A program made the translations under genes and the position numbers. From the NCBI RefSeq assembly GCF_910593845.1, contig NZ_CAJVAS010000024.1, positions 1 to 64,000 on the forward strand: a stretch of DNA of 64,000 nucleotides, in the 5' to 3' direction. Below are positions 54,610 to 63,796 of this stretch, in pieces. Within the stretch, counting starts at the first letter, position 1; every line of letters starts with the position of its first letter. The notes under the pieces are model-generated. The model made no database searches. It was given only the letters and a program-made list of their open reading frames with translations, and was not told where the DNA came from. The DNA is from Paenibacillus solanacearum. Its GTDB lineage: Bacteria > Bacillota > Bacilli > Paenibacillales > NBRC-103111.

Positions 54610-56456
54610 ACGGCGGCTTCCTCCTGCTGATAAGGCAATGTAAACGTCACGCGCGTCCCTTGTCCGAACTCCGAATCCAAATGGATCGTTCCGCCGTGCG
54701 CTTTTACTATTTCCCGGGCAATCGACAGGCCGAGGCCTGTTCCTCCCATACTGCGCGAGCGCGCTTTGTCCACCCGGTAAAACCGTTCGAAGATCCGGTT
54801 CAAATCTTTGCGCGGAATGCCAATCCCGTTATCCTGCACACAAATTTCAAGCTGCTGCGGGTCCGGCCTTCCCGCGATAATACGAATATGCCCGCCCTCC
54901 GGCGTATACTTGATCGCATTGGACACGAGGTTGTCGAGCACCTGATCGATGCGGTCGCGATCGAGCATAATGTACATAACGCCCGGTGCGACGTCGATAT
55001 CAATCGCGATCGATCGCTGCTCCAGTTGGAACGAGAATCGGTCGGCCACTTCCTCCAGCATTTCGACCACATCGGTCGGCTCCTTATGAAGCGTCGCCTG
55101 CTTGGAATCGAGCCGGGACAGCTGCAGCAGGTCGGTGACGAGACGGATCATCCGCTCCGTCTCATTGCGCGCTACATTGACGAATTTGCTTGCAAGCTGC
55201 GGCTCCTCCAGCGCCCCGTCCTCCAGCGCCTCCAGGTAGCTCTTGATCGTCGTCAGCGGCGTTCGCAGCTCATGCGACACGTTGGCGACGAATTCGCGGC
55301 GGGACTGCTCCAGCTTCTCCTGGCCGGTGACGTCCTGCAGCACCGCGATCGTTCCGGTCGAACCATATCCTTTGCCCCTGCTGTGAATGCCGGTATACGT
55401 GACGCGTACATACAGCGGCTCCTCGTCGGAATCGTTGTAGAACTGCAGCATCGTCGTCTTGTCTTCGCTGCCTTCCGCTTCCTTCAGCTTGTCCGGCGCG
55501 ATGCCGAGCAGATCGCTCAGCGTTAGACCGAGCGTCGCATCCTCGTTCACCTGCAAGATTTGCTTCGCCCGCCGGTTCACTAGAATGACCCGGCCCCGAT
55601 CGTCGGTGGCAATCAGCCCGTCGTTCATGTTCGACAGGATCGAAGCGAGCTTCTCCTTCTCCTCCTCATTGAGCGACAGCGCCTCGCGCAGCCGGTCAGT
55701 CATGAAGTTAAATGTAGCCCCGAGCTGGCTGATCTCGTCATTACCCTTGACCTGCACCTGCTTCTCGTCGAAGCTGCCCTCCGCCACGGCCGTCGCCTGT
55801 CTCGTGATCGCCTTGATCGGGTTCGTAATCGTCGCCGACAAAATAACGCCGAGCAGCGCCGTCAGCACAAGTGCGATCAGCGTACCGGTAATGAGCAGCC
55901 TGCTGATCCGGTTCATCGTGTCGTACACTTCCTCCATCGAGGAAATGATGTACACGGCGCCATATACCTTCACGCCGGAACCGATCGGCTTCGCGATGAC
56001 GACCTTCCGAATGCCATCCGAATCGGTGAACATCCGCTGGTTATCCTTGATGCCTTGCAGGGCGCGGGTCACTTCGGTCTGCGTATTCTTGCTGTTGATG
56101 ACCGAACGGTTCTGATCGAGCGAGGTCGTCAGCACCAGCCCGTTCGCATCGATCACTTGAATCTCGGCCTTGCTGATTACGAACAAGCTGTTGACGAACT
56201 GATTCAGGTCGGCGTACGATTTCTTCGTTTCGCTGCCCTTCGTCTCCTGCGTCTCGATCAGGTACGTCTCGGCGTACTGCGCCAGCAGCTGCGCCTGCTT
56301 GTTGCGGTTGTCGATAAAATCTTTCTTGAGCGAGCTTTCCAGCGTTCTAATAAAATAAACGCCGATCAACTGCATCGCAATTAAAATAAGAAGCACGTAA
56401 ATGATGATGACCTTCGCCTGTATCGATTGGAAAAATCGAATCCACTTCATCCCCAT
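54606..56456 (-). CDS. walK: Essential cell-wall sensor kinase WalK
   Basis: 616 residues: two membrane helices around an extracellular sensor (about 15-185), HAMP, PAS (SNMNDGLIATDDRGRVILVN), HisKA with VANVSHELRTPLTT, and HATPase with NAIKYTPEGG and GTGLGLSIAREI. It phosphorylates WalR in response to the state of the cell wall. Follows walR by 10 bases. Confidence 0.96.
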   Translation of the reverse strand: MGMKWIRFFQSIQAKVIIIYVLLILIAMQLIGVYFIRTLESSLKKDFIDNRNKQAQLLAQYAETYLIETQETKGSETKKSYADLNQFVNSLFVISKAEIQVIDANGLVLTTSLDQNRSVINSKNTQTEVTRALQGIKDNQRMFTDSDGIRKVVIAKPIGSGVKVYGAVYIISSMEEVYDTMNRISRLLITGTLIALVLTALLGVILSATITNPIKAITRQATAVAEGSFDEKQVQVKGNDEISQLGATFNFMTDRLREALSLNEEEKEKLASILSNMNDGLIATDDRGRVILVNRRAKQILQVNEDATLGLTLSDLLGIAPDKLKEAEGSEDKTTMLQFYNDSDEEPLYVRVTYTGIHSRGKGYGSTGTIAVLQDVTGQEKLEQSRREFVANVSHELRTPLTTIKSYLEALEDGALEEPQLASKFVNVARNETERMIRLVTDLLQLSRLDSKQATLHKEPTDVVEMLEEVADRFSFQLEQRSIAIDIDVAPGVMYIMLDRDRIDQVLDNLVSNAIKYTPEGGHIRIIAGRPDPQQLEICVQDNGIGIPRKDLNRIFERFYRVDKARSRSMGGTGLGLSIAREIVKAHGGTIHLDSEFGQGTRVTFTLPYQQEEAAV

Positions 56457-56466
56457 ATCACTCGCT

Positions 56467-57201
56467 TCAATAGCTTCCGTTATTCGTTCGGGCGCTCTTC
56501 ATCATATAGCCTAGTCCGCGCCTTGTAATGATATATTCCGGGCGGCTCGGATCATCCTCCAGCTTCTCGCGCAGCCTGCGGATCGTCACGTCGACCGTAC
56601 GCACGTCGCCGAAATATTCAAATCCCCATACCGCTTGCAGCAAATGCTCCCGCGTCATCACGCGCCCGCTGTTCTTGGCCATATACTGTACCAGCTCAAA
56701 TTCGCGGTGCGTCAGATCGAGCGGATTGTCGTCCTTGTATACGACATACGTATCCGTGTCGATGAACAGGCTCTGAATCCGAATGCCCTGCCGCTGCTCT
56801 TCTTCCTGCAGCGCTTGCGGAGCCGCGGATGGCGCTACCTTCACCTGCCTGCGCAAATGCGCCTTCACCCGGGCCAGCAGCTCTCGCGTGCCGAACGGCT
56901 TGGTCACATAGTCGTCCGCCCCGAACTCCAGTCCGAGCACCTTGTCAATCTCGTTATCTTTGGCCGTCAGCATAATGATCGGCGTATTCAGCTTCTGTCT
57001 TACTTCCTTGCATACATCCATGCCGTCCTTTACCGGCAGCATCAAGTCAAGCAATATCAATTCCGGTTCCTCGGAGAATGCGAGCTCCACAGCCGTCCCT
57101 CCGTCATAGGCGCAGATGACCTCGTGGCCCTCTTTTTCCAGATTAAACTTCAATATATCCGCAATCGGCTGTTCATCGTCTACAACAAGAATTTTGGCCA
57201 T
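56467..57201 (-). CDS. walR: Response regulator WalR
   Basis: The ATG at 57201 fits the start KILVVDDEQPIADILKF and has GGTGA 6 bases before it; 244 residues. Receiver domain with D in ELILLDLMLPVKDGMD, OmpR-type winged helix ending in RTVDVTIRRLREKLEDD and RRGLGYMM. It controls peptidoglycan hydrolase genes. First gene of the wal operon. Confidence 0.96.
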   Translation of the reverse strand: MAKILVVDDEQPIADILKFNLEKEGHEVICAYDGGTAVELAFSEEPELILLDLMLPVKDGMDVCKEVRQKLNTPIIMLTAKDNEIDKVLGLEFGADDYVTKPFGTRELLARVKAHLRRQVKVAPSAAPQALQEEEQRQGIRIQSLFIDTDTYVVYKDDNPLDLTHREFELVQYMAKNSGRVMTREHLLQAVWGFEYFGDVRTVDVTIRRLREKLEDDPSRPEYIITRRGLGYMMKSARTNNGSY

Positions 57202-57369
57202 TCGCTTCACCGCCCTGTCAGATCCTATCAGGAATGGGAACCATCCCAACGACTCTACTATTTTACCACACTTCGGGGATCATTGCCCTATACGTCTTTA
57301 CGCCATAGATCGGCGGCGGACGCATTCGCTCCCTTCTGCCTCAAACACGCTCGCGTCCGTTAATAAAGC

Positions 57370-57416
57370 AAAAAAGGCATGAAAAACGCAGCATTCCTGC
57401 ATCTTCCATGCCCTTT
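57370..57416 (-). terminator. Terminator behind the M23 peptidase gene
   Basis: GGGCATG and CATGCC pair on the minus strand around a long loop and TTTTTT follows. Confidence 0.75.
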
Positions 57417-57433
57417 ATTTATGGTCAAACCGA

Positions 57434-59008
57434 TTAGCGGTTCAAATATTTGAGCGGATTGTCCGGCGAGCCGTTCTTCTGCACTTCGAAATGCAGATGA
57501 ATACCTGTGGAATCGCCTGTACTTCCCATATAACCGATCTTCTCGCCCTTTTCTACGATCTTGCCGACGCTGGTGTTAATTTGGCTGAGATGACCGTACA
57601 ACGTCTTATAACCGTTCAGATGATCGAGAATAATACAATTGCCGTATCCGTCCTTAACGCCTGCAAAAATGACCTTTCCGTTGTCTGAAGCCGTAATGTT
57701 CCGATTGCCCGTCAAATCGACGCCTTTATGGAAGACGCCCCAACGCGTGCCGAACGTACTGGAGATCGATGCGGATACGACCGGCCAAGCGAACTTGCCC
57801 GTGCCCTCGCCTTTCACGACCTTCGTGCCCTTCTTCGCTACAGCTTTCACCGGCTCATCAATGATCTGTTCGTCCAGCACTTTCTCTTCTTCCATCAAGC
57901 CGTTCACTTTCGTCAGCTCGATCGTCACTTTCTTCAAGCCGTTTTTCCCTGGGGAGAGCACCTGCGTCGTACCGAGACGCATGCTGTCATCCTGCTGGTA
58001 CTCCGTTTCGTACGCGATTTCCTCGTTTTCCACGATTTTCTCTACCGTACGTACCGCAAGCGTCGGCTGCAGCACCGTCAGGTCAAGCTGCTGCCCCACT
58101 TTGATCATATCGTTCGTAATCCACGGATTGTTCTGATAAATGACTTGCTTCGGAATTTCAAGCTTCTTGGCAATGCACGATACGCAATCGCCCTGCTCCA
58201 CCGTATATTTCGTCGGCTGTACGTCGCCCGTCTCCAGCTTCTTGAGCAGGTCTTCCGGGTCTACCAGCTCCGCAGGCTCGATAGCTACCTCTTTCAGCTC
58301 CACCTTCTGCACGAAATCGGTCTTCAGCAGCTCCGTCTCGACCGGCGTAGACGCCGCAGCCGTTGCGGACAAAATGCTGACTTTGCCGGACTCCTTCTTC
58401 TTCTGCATGGAATCCACGGCGTTCGTCTTGATCTGATCGAGCATCACCTGCGCAACCGACGTATCCCTTACGATCCCCATCGGCTTGCCATCGACCAGAA
58501 GCTGCGTGCCTACCGGATGAGCGGTAAAAAAGCCTTCCAGCTCCGCCAGTGCGGCAGCGTCCTGCGGCTCCGCCATGAAAGCCCTTTCACCCTTAAATTC
58601 GATCGCAGGCGCCTCGACGACCATGCGAATATCATCGGGTCCCTTGGATAGCTGCTTCTTCTTTTCCTCGGTGAATTGTCTCACCTTTTCCGTATCGGAA
58701 ATGACGCCGATCTCTTGTCCGTTCACATACACGTGATAGAAATCGACCATATTGGCATGAACGTATTGGTTGCCGCTCCAAACAACCGCTCCGATAAACA
58801 CGAGAGCGGACGCCGACTTCGCAATCGTCCATTTATGTAAAGCGATACGGGCCATCATGTTTTCATATGTAAATTGGAATGGTTTCTTCTCTGGCTCTGA
58901 TACTTCAACCGCCGATTCGGTAGGTTCGGCGGAACGTGTCTTGGACCATTTTTGCCGGGCCTTGTCCAGCAAACCTTTAACGCGATCCGTTCCTTTGAAA
59001 AAATTCAT
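57434..59008 (-). CDS. M23-family cell-wall peptidase with LysM-like and G5 parts
   Basis: 524 residues: cytoplasmic N-terminus, one membrane helix (SASALVFIGAVVWSGNQYVH, about 65-84), a LysM domain (TVEQGDCVSCIAKKLEIPKQ), a G5-like region (VEKIVENEEIAYETEY), and a C-terminal M23 endopeptidase with HKGVDLTG and HLHFEV zinc motifs. It should cut peptide cross-links outside the membrane. The place just upstream of walRK suits control by WalR, though no WalR box was found. Confidence 0.9.
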   Translation of the reverse strand: MNFFKGTDRVKGLLDKARQKWSKTRSAEPTESAVEVSEPEKKPFQFTYENMMARIALHKWTIAKSASALVFIGAVVWSGNQYVHANMVDFYHVYVNGQEIGVISDTEKVRQFTEEKKKQLSKGPDDIRMVVEAPAIEFKGERAFMAEPQDAAALAELEGFFTAHPVGTQLLVDGKPMGIVRDTSVAQVMLDQIKTNAVDSMQKKKESGKVSILSATAAASTPVETELLKTDFVQKVELKEVAIEPAELVDPEDLLKKLETGDVQPTKYTVEQGDCVSCIAKKLEIPKQVIYQNNPWITNDMIKVGQQLDLTVLQPTLAVRTVEKIVENEEIAYETEYQQDDSMRLGTTQVLSPGKNGLKKVTIELTKVNGLMEEEKVLDEQIIDEPVKAVAKKGTKVVKGEGTGKFAWPVVSASISSTFGTRWGVFHKGVDLTGNRNITASDNGKVIFAGVKDGYGNCIILDHLNGYKTLYGHLSQINTSVGKIVEKGEKIGYMGSTGDSTGIHLHFEVQKNGSPDNPLKYLNR

Positions 59009-59310
59009 CTTGATCTCCTTTTAAGTCGTTTTTTGCCGCATTCGAATTTAGCCTGGCTCCCTTCCTGCGGAAGGGCTTGCTGTGTGTTGCCTGGGACCAT
59101 CCGCAATCGGATGTACGTCAATTTCACGCGATGTGGCGGACATTTGCAGGTTGCTTACGATGTGCACATAAAAACACCTAAAAATAGAAACTCTAACCAA
59201 TAGGTTAGGCTCCCTAACTAATTTACCACATCAACTCTACTTTTTTCAACAAAATTGTATACGTTCTCTCATTGGGAGAAAGAAAGATGACAGGGGTGTG
59301 AAGTCAAACT
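59009..59310. promoter_or_regulatory. Divergent promoter region with a palindrome
   Basis: CTAACC-AATA-GGTTAG at 59193-59208 is a perfect inverted repeat between the M23 gene and the small plus-strand gene. No promoter boxes stand out. Nothing else is seen in these 300 bases. Confidence 0.35.
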
Positions 59311-59574
59311 ATGGAAAACTTAACCGTCTTTTTCCGCCATCGAGGCGATATGGAGCAGGCTGCTGAAGCGCTCCGGCTTCAAGGAGCCGTCGATATCCAG
59401 CTTGATTACGAGAACGATTACGGCGCATCCGCGGGTCTGCCGCCGCAGCCCAGCAACGCGGCAAATAATGAGCCGGACAGCGAAACGGGGTGTACGATGA
59501 CCGTCGTCGTCGAATCGTCCCGGCTCAGCCTGGCTTATGATCTCATTGCGCAATTCGGTGGAAGCGTCACTTAA
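59311..59574 (+). CDS. Small protein, unknown function
   Basis: 87 residues beginning LTVFFRHRGDMEQAAEALRL and ending MTVVVESSRLSLAYDLIAQF, with an acidic, disordered-looking middle. The two ends look like a small ferredoxin-like alpha/beta fold. I cannot name the family. GGGGTG lies before the ATG. A hairpin follows at 59614-59651. Confidence 0.6.
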   Translation: MENLTVFFRHRGDMEQAAEALRLQGAVDIQLDYENDYGASAGLPPQPSNAANNEPDSETGCTMTVVVESSRLSLAYDLIAQFGGSVT

Positions 59575-59613
59575 GCTCCGTTCATGCCCGGGCAGTCAGC
59601 AGACAACCACAAA

Positions 59614-59651
59614 CAAACGGCCCTTGCCGCTCTGGGCGAAAGGGCCGTTTG
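59614..59651. terminator. Hairpin between convergent genes
   Basis: CAAACGGCCCTT and AAGGGCCGTTTG form a 12-bp stem; T tracts are short on both sides. Confidence 0.6.
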
Positions 59652-59779
59652 GTCTGGTGCGTCTATGTATGACTCGGTAATACCTATGTCGATTTATCGA
59701 TAAGTTTGGATTCATCCGACGCCATGGACTGATGTTTTGCTGCCTTTTCCATCAGTCATACCATGGCAGTACGCTTCCT

Positions 59780-60466
59780 TTACGGCGTTAATATGAGCTT
59801 TTGCAGCTCGCTGTATTCTTCCGGCTTCAGCCGCTTCTGCAATAACTGCTCCAGCTCCTTCAGCTCTGCCCCTGTAATGCCATCCTCGAGCAGGAGCGAA
59901 ATTTTCTGGATTTCCTCTGCCGGGACACGGCTGGCCAGCACGGAGAACACTTTGGCCTTGTCCGCCTCGGATAGCTCGTTCTTCTTCTTCGTGAATTCCT
60001 CCGCCGATACGACCACCCGGCGTTCCTCGTCCGCCGCGCTGCCTTGCCCAGTCGATTGGCGGCTCCATACGGCTACCGCATCCTCCGGGGGCTTACGCTC
60101 CCCTTCCGCTCCTTTGCTTGTCGGGTTGTCCCCGTCCTTGTTCTGCTTCGAACCGGTTTCCGACGTGGACGGCAGGCTTCCGTTCCCGCCTCCGCCCGTT
60201 CCGGACGAGACGGCCAAATCTTTCGGCTTGTCCGCGAAGCTCCCGGAATTCGGCCGTGCCGGCTCCGCGAATGCACTGAACTGCGACATCATGCGGCTGG
60301 CGAACTGATTCCAGCTCAACTGCTGGCTTGCCGGGCGCTCGATGTGGTATTGGTCGAGCAGCATATCAACATACGTATTGACCGCAAAAAAAGTCATGGC
60401 TACACAGCACAACGACGTAATGACCGCACTGACCGCCAGCTTCATCATCCACGTGATCCATTTCAT
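59780..60466 (-). CDS. Membrane-anchored protein with low-complexity linker, unknown function
   Basis: Starting at the ATG at 60466 (GGACGGAAG before it) gives 228 residues. One N-terminal membrane helix (LAVSAVITSLCCVAMTFFAV), a long polar Ser/Gly/Pro-rich linker (75-135) and a charged helical C-terminus (ELSEADKAKVFSVLASRVPA, ELKELEQLLQKRLKPEEYSE). Family not recognised. The longer in-frame extension to 61084 overlaps purA and is not coding. Confidence 0.65.
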   Translation of the reverse strand: MKWITWMMKLAVSAVITSLCCVAMTFFAVNTYVDMLLDQYHIERPASQQLSWNQFASRMMSQFSAFAEPARPNSGSFADKPKDLAVSSGTGGGGNGSLPSTSETGSKQNKDGDNPTSKGAEGERKPPEDAVAVWSRQSTGQGSAADEERRVVVSAEEFTKKKNELSEADKAKVFSVLASRVPAEEIQKISLLLEDGITGAELKELEQLLQKRLKPEEYSELQKLILTP

Positions 60467-60598
60467 CTTCCGTCCCAGCTCCCATCGCCTGTTGCAACGG
60501 AAGCACGGCACGCACGCGTCTGTCCCAAGCCCCGTTGTCCAAAGAATATATAGCACTAGTATTGACCTTTTTCTGGGAAACCAATCGTCCATACACGC

Positions 60599-60640
60599 AA
60601 AAAACCCCCGCTTCCGTTCGATGAACGGAAACAGGGGCTG
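60599..60640 (-). terminator. Terminator of purA
   Basis: CCCCTGTTTCCGTTC pairs with GAACGGAAGCGGGG on the minus strand, followed by TTTTTT. Confidence 0.93.
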
Positions 60641-60654
60641 CCTATTGTTATCTT

Positions 60655-61944
60655 TTATGCTTCGTAAATCGGTTGGACCAGGTTCGTTTGCTCCCGGTTG
60701 CGGCCGACGGAGAAGATCGCAATTGGGATGCGGGTCAGCTCGGAGATCCGCTCGACATACCGTCTTGCGTTTTCCGGCAAATCTTCCAGCTTGCGCACGC
60801 CGGACAAATCTTCGCTCCAGCCCGGCAACTCTTCGTACACCGCTTCGCATTCGCCAAGCATCTTCAGGCTGGCCGGATAATGCTCGATCACTTCGCCGCG
60901 GTATTTGTAAGCCGTGCAGATCTTCACCTTCTCCAACCCGGCAAGCACGTCGAGCGAGTTCAGGGAGAGGCCGGTAATGCCGCTGACGCGGCGCGCATGG
61001 CGAACGACGACGCTGTCGAACCAGCCTACACGGCGCGGTCTTCCCGTAACAGTACCGTATTCGTTGCCGCGCTCGCGAATCCAATCGCCAGTCTCATTGT
61101 TCAGCTCCGTCGGGAACGGGCCGTCGCCGACACGCGTCGTGTAGGCTTTCGCTACGCCGATGACCTGCTGAATTTTGGAAGGGCCTACGCCGGAACCGAT
61201 GCAGACGCCGCCGGCCGAAGGGTTCGAGGAAGTCACGAACGGATACGTGCCTTGGTCGATATCGAGCATGACGCCTTGAGCGCCCTCGAACAATACTTTT
61301 TTGCCGGCGTCGATCAAGTCGTTCAGGACGACCGACGTATCGGTAACATAATGGCGAATCTGTTCAGCGTATCCGAGGTATTCCTCGATGATCGAATCCG
61401 CATCCAGCCCTTTGGAACCGTATACTTGCTCGATCAGCACATTTTTCTCGGCTACGAGGTGACGCACTTTGCGCGTGAATTCTTCCTCGTCCATCATATC
61501 GGCGATCCGAATGCCGTTGCGAGCCGCTTTATCCATATAACAAGGGCCGATCCCTTTGCGGGTCGTGCCGATTTTATTGTCGCCTTTGCGCTCCTCTTCC
61601 AATCCGTCAAGAACGAGGTGGTACGGCATAATGACATGCGCACGGTCGCTGATCTTGAGGTTCTTCGTGGAGAAACCATTATCGTGAATGTACTGAATTT
61701 CTTCAAGGAGCGCGCCCGGATTCACGACCATGCCGTTACCGATTACGCACGTTTTATCCTGATAGAAAATGCCCGATGGAATCATCGTCAGCTTGTACTT
61801 TTTATCATTAATGAGAATCGTATGGCCTGCGTTGTTGCCGCCCTGATAACGCGCAACCACTTCCGCTGATTCAGCCAAAAAATCGGTTATTTTACCTTTG
61901 CCCTCGTCTCCCCATTGGGTTCCGACAACCACTACCGTTGACAT
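60655..61944 (-). CDS. purA: Adenylosuccinate synthetase
   Basis: 429 residues with all family landmarks: GTQWGDEGKGKITD at the start (GTP loop and catalytic Asp), NNAGHT, GTTRKGIGPCYMDKAAR, and GRPRRVGWFD. It joins IMP and aspartate with GTP in the first step to AMP. A PurR operator and a good promoter precede the gene (62015-62088). Confidence 0.96.
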   Translation of the reverse strand: MSTVVVVGTQWGDEGKGKITDFLAESAEVVARYQGGNNAGHTILINDKKYKLTMIPSGIFYQDKTCVIGNGMVVNPGALLEEIQYIHDNGFSTKNLKISDRAHVIMPYHLVLDGLEEERKGDNKIGTTRKGIGPCYMDKAARNGIRIADMMDEEEFTRKVRHLVAEKNVLIEQVYGSKGLDADSIIEEYLGYAEQIRHYVTDTSVVLNDLIDAGKKVLFEGAQGVMLDIDQGTYPFVTSSNPSAGGVCIGSGVGPSKIQQVIGVAKAYTTRVGDGPFPTELNNETGDWIRERGNEYGTVTGRPRRVGWFDSVVVRHARRVSGITGLSLNSLDVLAGLEKVKICTAYKYRGEVIEHYPASLKMLGECEAVYEELPGWSEDLSGVRKLEDLPENARRYVERISELTRIPIAIFSVGRNREQTNLVQPIYEA

Positions 61945-62014
61945 GTTTCACTTGCCCCCCGTGAGGTGGTATCCACCTGTTATTCGCCGTTAAAGGCGCC
62001 ATCGCACCATGACT

Positions 62015-62088
62015 AGTTTATCAGCCTCGTGCATCAAAGTCAACAAAAACGAACAATGGTCCAGAGCACTGGCGCATTGTTCGGAATT
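62015..62088 (-). promoter_or_regulatory. purA promoter with paired PurBoxes
   Basis: Minus strand: AATTCCGAACAAT (62088-62076) matches the PurBox AWWWCCGAACWWT fully; its inverted partner (62045-62057, AAAAACGAACAAT on the plus strand) has one mismatch. The boxes are 18 bases apart, close to the usual 16-17. Right after lie TTGACT (62043-62038) and TAAACT (62020-62015) with a 17-base spacer. PurR bound here would block purA when PRPP is low. Confidence 0.85.
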
Positions 62089-62103
62089 GGTTTGTATGTA
62101 AAC

Positions 62104-62142
62104 GACTGCAGCGCGCCATGGCATGCAAAAGCGGCTGCAGTC
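62104..62142 (-). terminator. Hairpin behind dnaB
   Basis: GACTGCAGC and GCTGCAGTC form a perfect 9-bp stem around a 21-base loop; the T tract is poor. Confidence 0.4.
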
Positions 62143-62225
62143 CGCATATTCGTGTCCTAAAAATGAGAATTAAAATAAGTCCGTATTCCTCAAATGAATC
62201 CGTCATTCCTTGTCGGCTGCCAATC

Positions 62226-63584
62226 TTAGCGCGCCGCCGCCATCTCCTGATGCGTCCGGTCCAGTGTGACGAACTTATTGAAGTTTTTCAGGAAGGCGAG
62301 CTCGACGGTGCCAACCGGCCCGTTACGCTGCTTGGCGATAATGATCTCGATAATATTCTTCTTCTCCGACTCTTTGTCATAATAATCATCCCGGTACAAG
62401 AAGGCTACGATATCGGCGTCCTGCTCGATCGAACCGGATTCCCGAAGGTCGGACATCATCGGCCGTTTATCCTGCCGCTGCTCCACACCCCGGCTAAGCT
62501 GAGACAGCGCGATGACGGGCACGTCCAGCTCACGGGCAATTTGCTTGAGCGTACGGGAAATTTCCGATACTTCCTGCTGCCGGTTATCGCCTTTGCCCCG
62601 GCCGTGAATGAGCTGCAAGTAATCGATCAGGATCATCCCGAGCCCCTTCTCCTTCTTCAACCGCCGGCACTTGGCGCGAATATCCGCTACCGTGACGGAC
62701 GGAGAGTCGTCGATATAAATGTTCGCCTCCGACAGCGATCCGATCGCCATCGTCAGCTTCTCCCAGTCGTCCGGCTCCAGGAAGCCGGTCCGCATCCGTC
62801 CGGCGTCGACGTTCGCTTCCGCGCAGATCATCCGCTGCACGAGCTGAGCCGCGCCCATCTCGAGACTGAAGATCGCTACCGTTTCCTTCTCGCGGACGCC
62901 GACATTCTGCGCGATGTTCAAGGCAAAGGCCGTCTTCCCGACGGAAGGACGGGCCGCAACGATGATCAAGTCCGAACGCTGGAAGCCCGAGGTCATCTTG
63001 TCCAAGTCCGTGAATCCCGACCGGATCCCCGTCGTGCTCCCTTTCTGGTTATACAGAAACTCGACCTTGTCGAACACGTCCATCAGCACGTCCCGGATGG
63101 CAATAAAGCCCGCGCCGGAGCGCGCCTGCGAAATTTCCATAATGCGCTGCTCCGCATCGCTCAGCAGCGTCCCGACTTCATCCTCGCCTGCGTAGCCATT
63201 CGTCACGATTTGCGTCGCCGCGCGGATCAAACGGCGCAGCATCGATTTTTCTTCTACAATCTGCGCATAATAATCGACGTTGGCTGCCGTAGGCACCGCG
63301 TTGGCCAGCTCGGACAAATAGCTGATGCCGCCGACGTCTTCCAGCTGCTTCTTGTCCTGCAGACGCGCCGTCAGCGTAATCAAGTCGACCGGCTCGTTCG
63401 CCTCCGCAATCTCGATCATCGCTTCGTAGATGAACCGGTGTGACGGCCTGTAAAAATCGTCGACCTGTACCCGCTCCATCGCCGTAACCAATGCATCGCC
63501 GTCGAGCAGAATCGCGCCGAGCACCGCTTGTTCGGCTTCCACATTTTGCGGAGGGATGCGATCCATAAACAGATTCTCGTTCAT
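62226..63584 (-). CDS. dnaB: Replicative DNA helicase DnaB
   Basis: 452 residues: N-terminal domain (PPQNVEAEQAVLGAILLD), linker, and RecA-like motor with Walker A ARPSVGKTAFAL, Walker B GMILIDYLQL and the arginine-finger region DLRESGSIEQDADIV. It unwinds DNA at the fork and is called dnaC in some Bacillus maps. No intein is present. It follows rplI. Confidence 0.96.
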   Translation of the reverse strand: MNENLFMDRIPPQNVEAEQAVLGAILLDGDALVTAMERVQVDDFYRPSHRFIYEAMIEIAEANEPVDLITLTARLQDKKQLEDVGGISYLSELANAVPTAANVDYYAQIVEEKSMLRRLIRAATQIVTNGYAGEDEVGTLLSDAEQRIMEISQARSGAGFIAIRDVLMDVFDKVEFLYNQKGSTTGIRSGFTDLDKMTSGFQRSDLIIVAARPSVGKTAFALNIAQNVGVREKETVAIFSLEMGAAQLVQRMICAEANVDAGRMRTGFLEPDDWEKLTMAIGSLSEANIYIDDSPSVTVADIRAKCRRLKKEKGLGMILIDYLQLIHGRGKGDNRQQEVSEISRTLKQIARELDVPVIALSQLSRGVEQRQDKRPMMSDLRESGSIEQDADIVAFLYRDDYYDKESEKKNIIEIIIAKQRNGPVGTVELAFLKNFNKFVTLDRTHQEMAAAR

Positions 63585-63704
63585 CCGTCTTCCTCCCCCT
63601 ACGAACCTGTACTTCCATTGGCCGACGCACCGCTAGCTCCTCGCGGAAACCGCGAATACCGTGTCCGGCCAATGTCAAACTTACCTAAATGCCCGCTCAC
63701 GAAC

Positions 63705-63743
63705 AAACAGCGGACCGGCTATACTTCCGGCCGGCCCGCTGTC
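63705..63743 (-). terminator. Hairpin between rplI and dnaB
   Basis: ACAGCGG-GCCGG and CCGGTCCGCTGT pair on the minus strand and TTGTT follows; partial read-through into dnaB is likely. Confidence 0.6.
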
Positions 63744-63796
63744 GATATGCCTCGCCCCCTCCATCAGGGGCCCAGGCGGTTATTCCCCTGGAGCGA

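Noticed and set aside
60467..61084. N-terminal extension of the 59780-60466 gene into purA
   Set aside because: It overlaps purA and crosses the purA terminator; the ATG at 60466 has a ribosome site and a membrane anchor right after it.
60673..61869. 398-codon plus-strand frame over purA
   Set aside because: Antisense shadow; purA on the minus strand has every family motif.
62118..63443. 441-codon plus-strand frame over dnaB
   Set aside because: Antisense shadow of DnaB.
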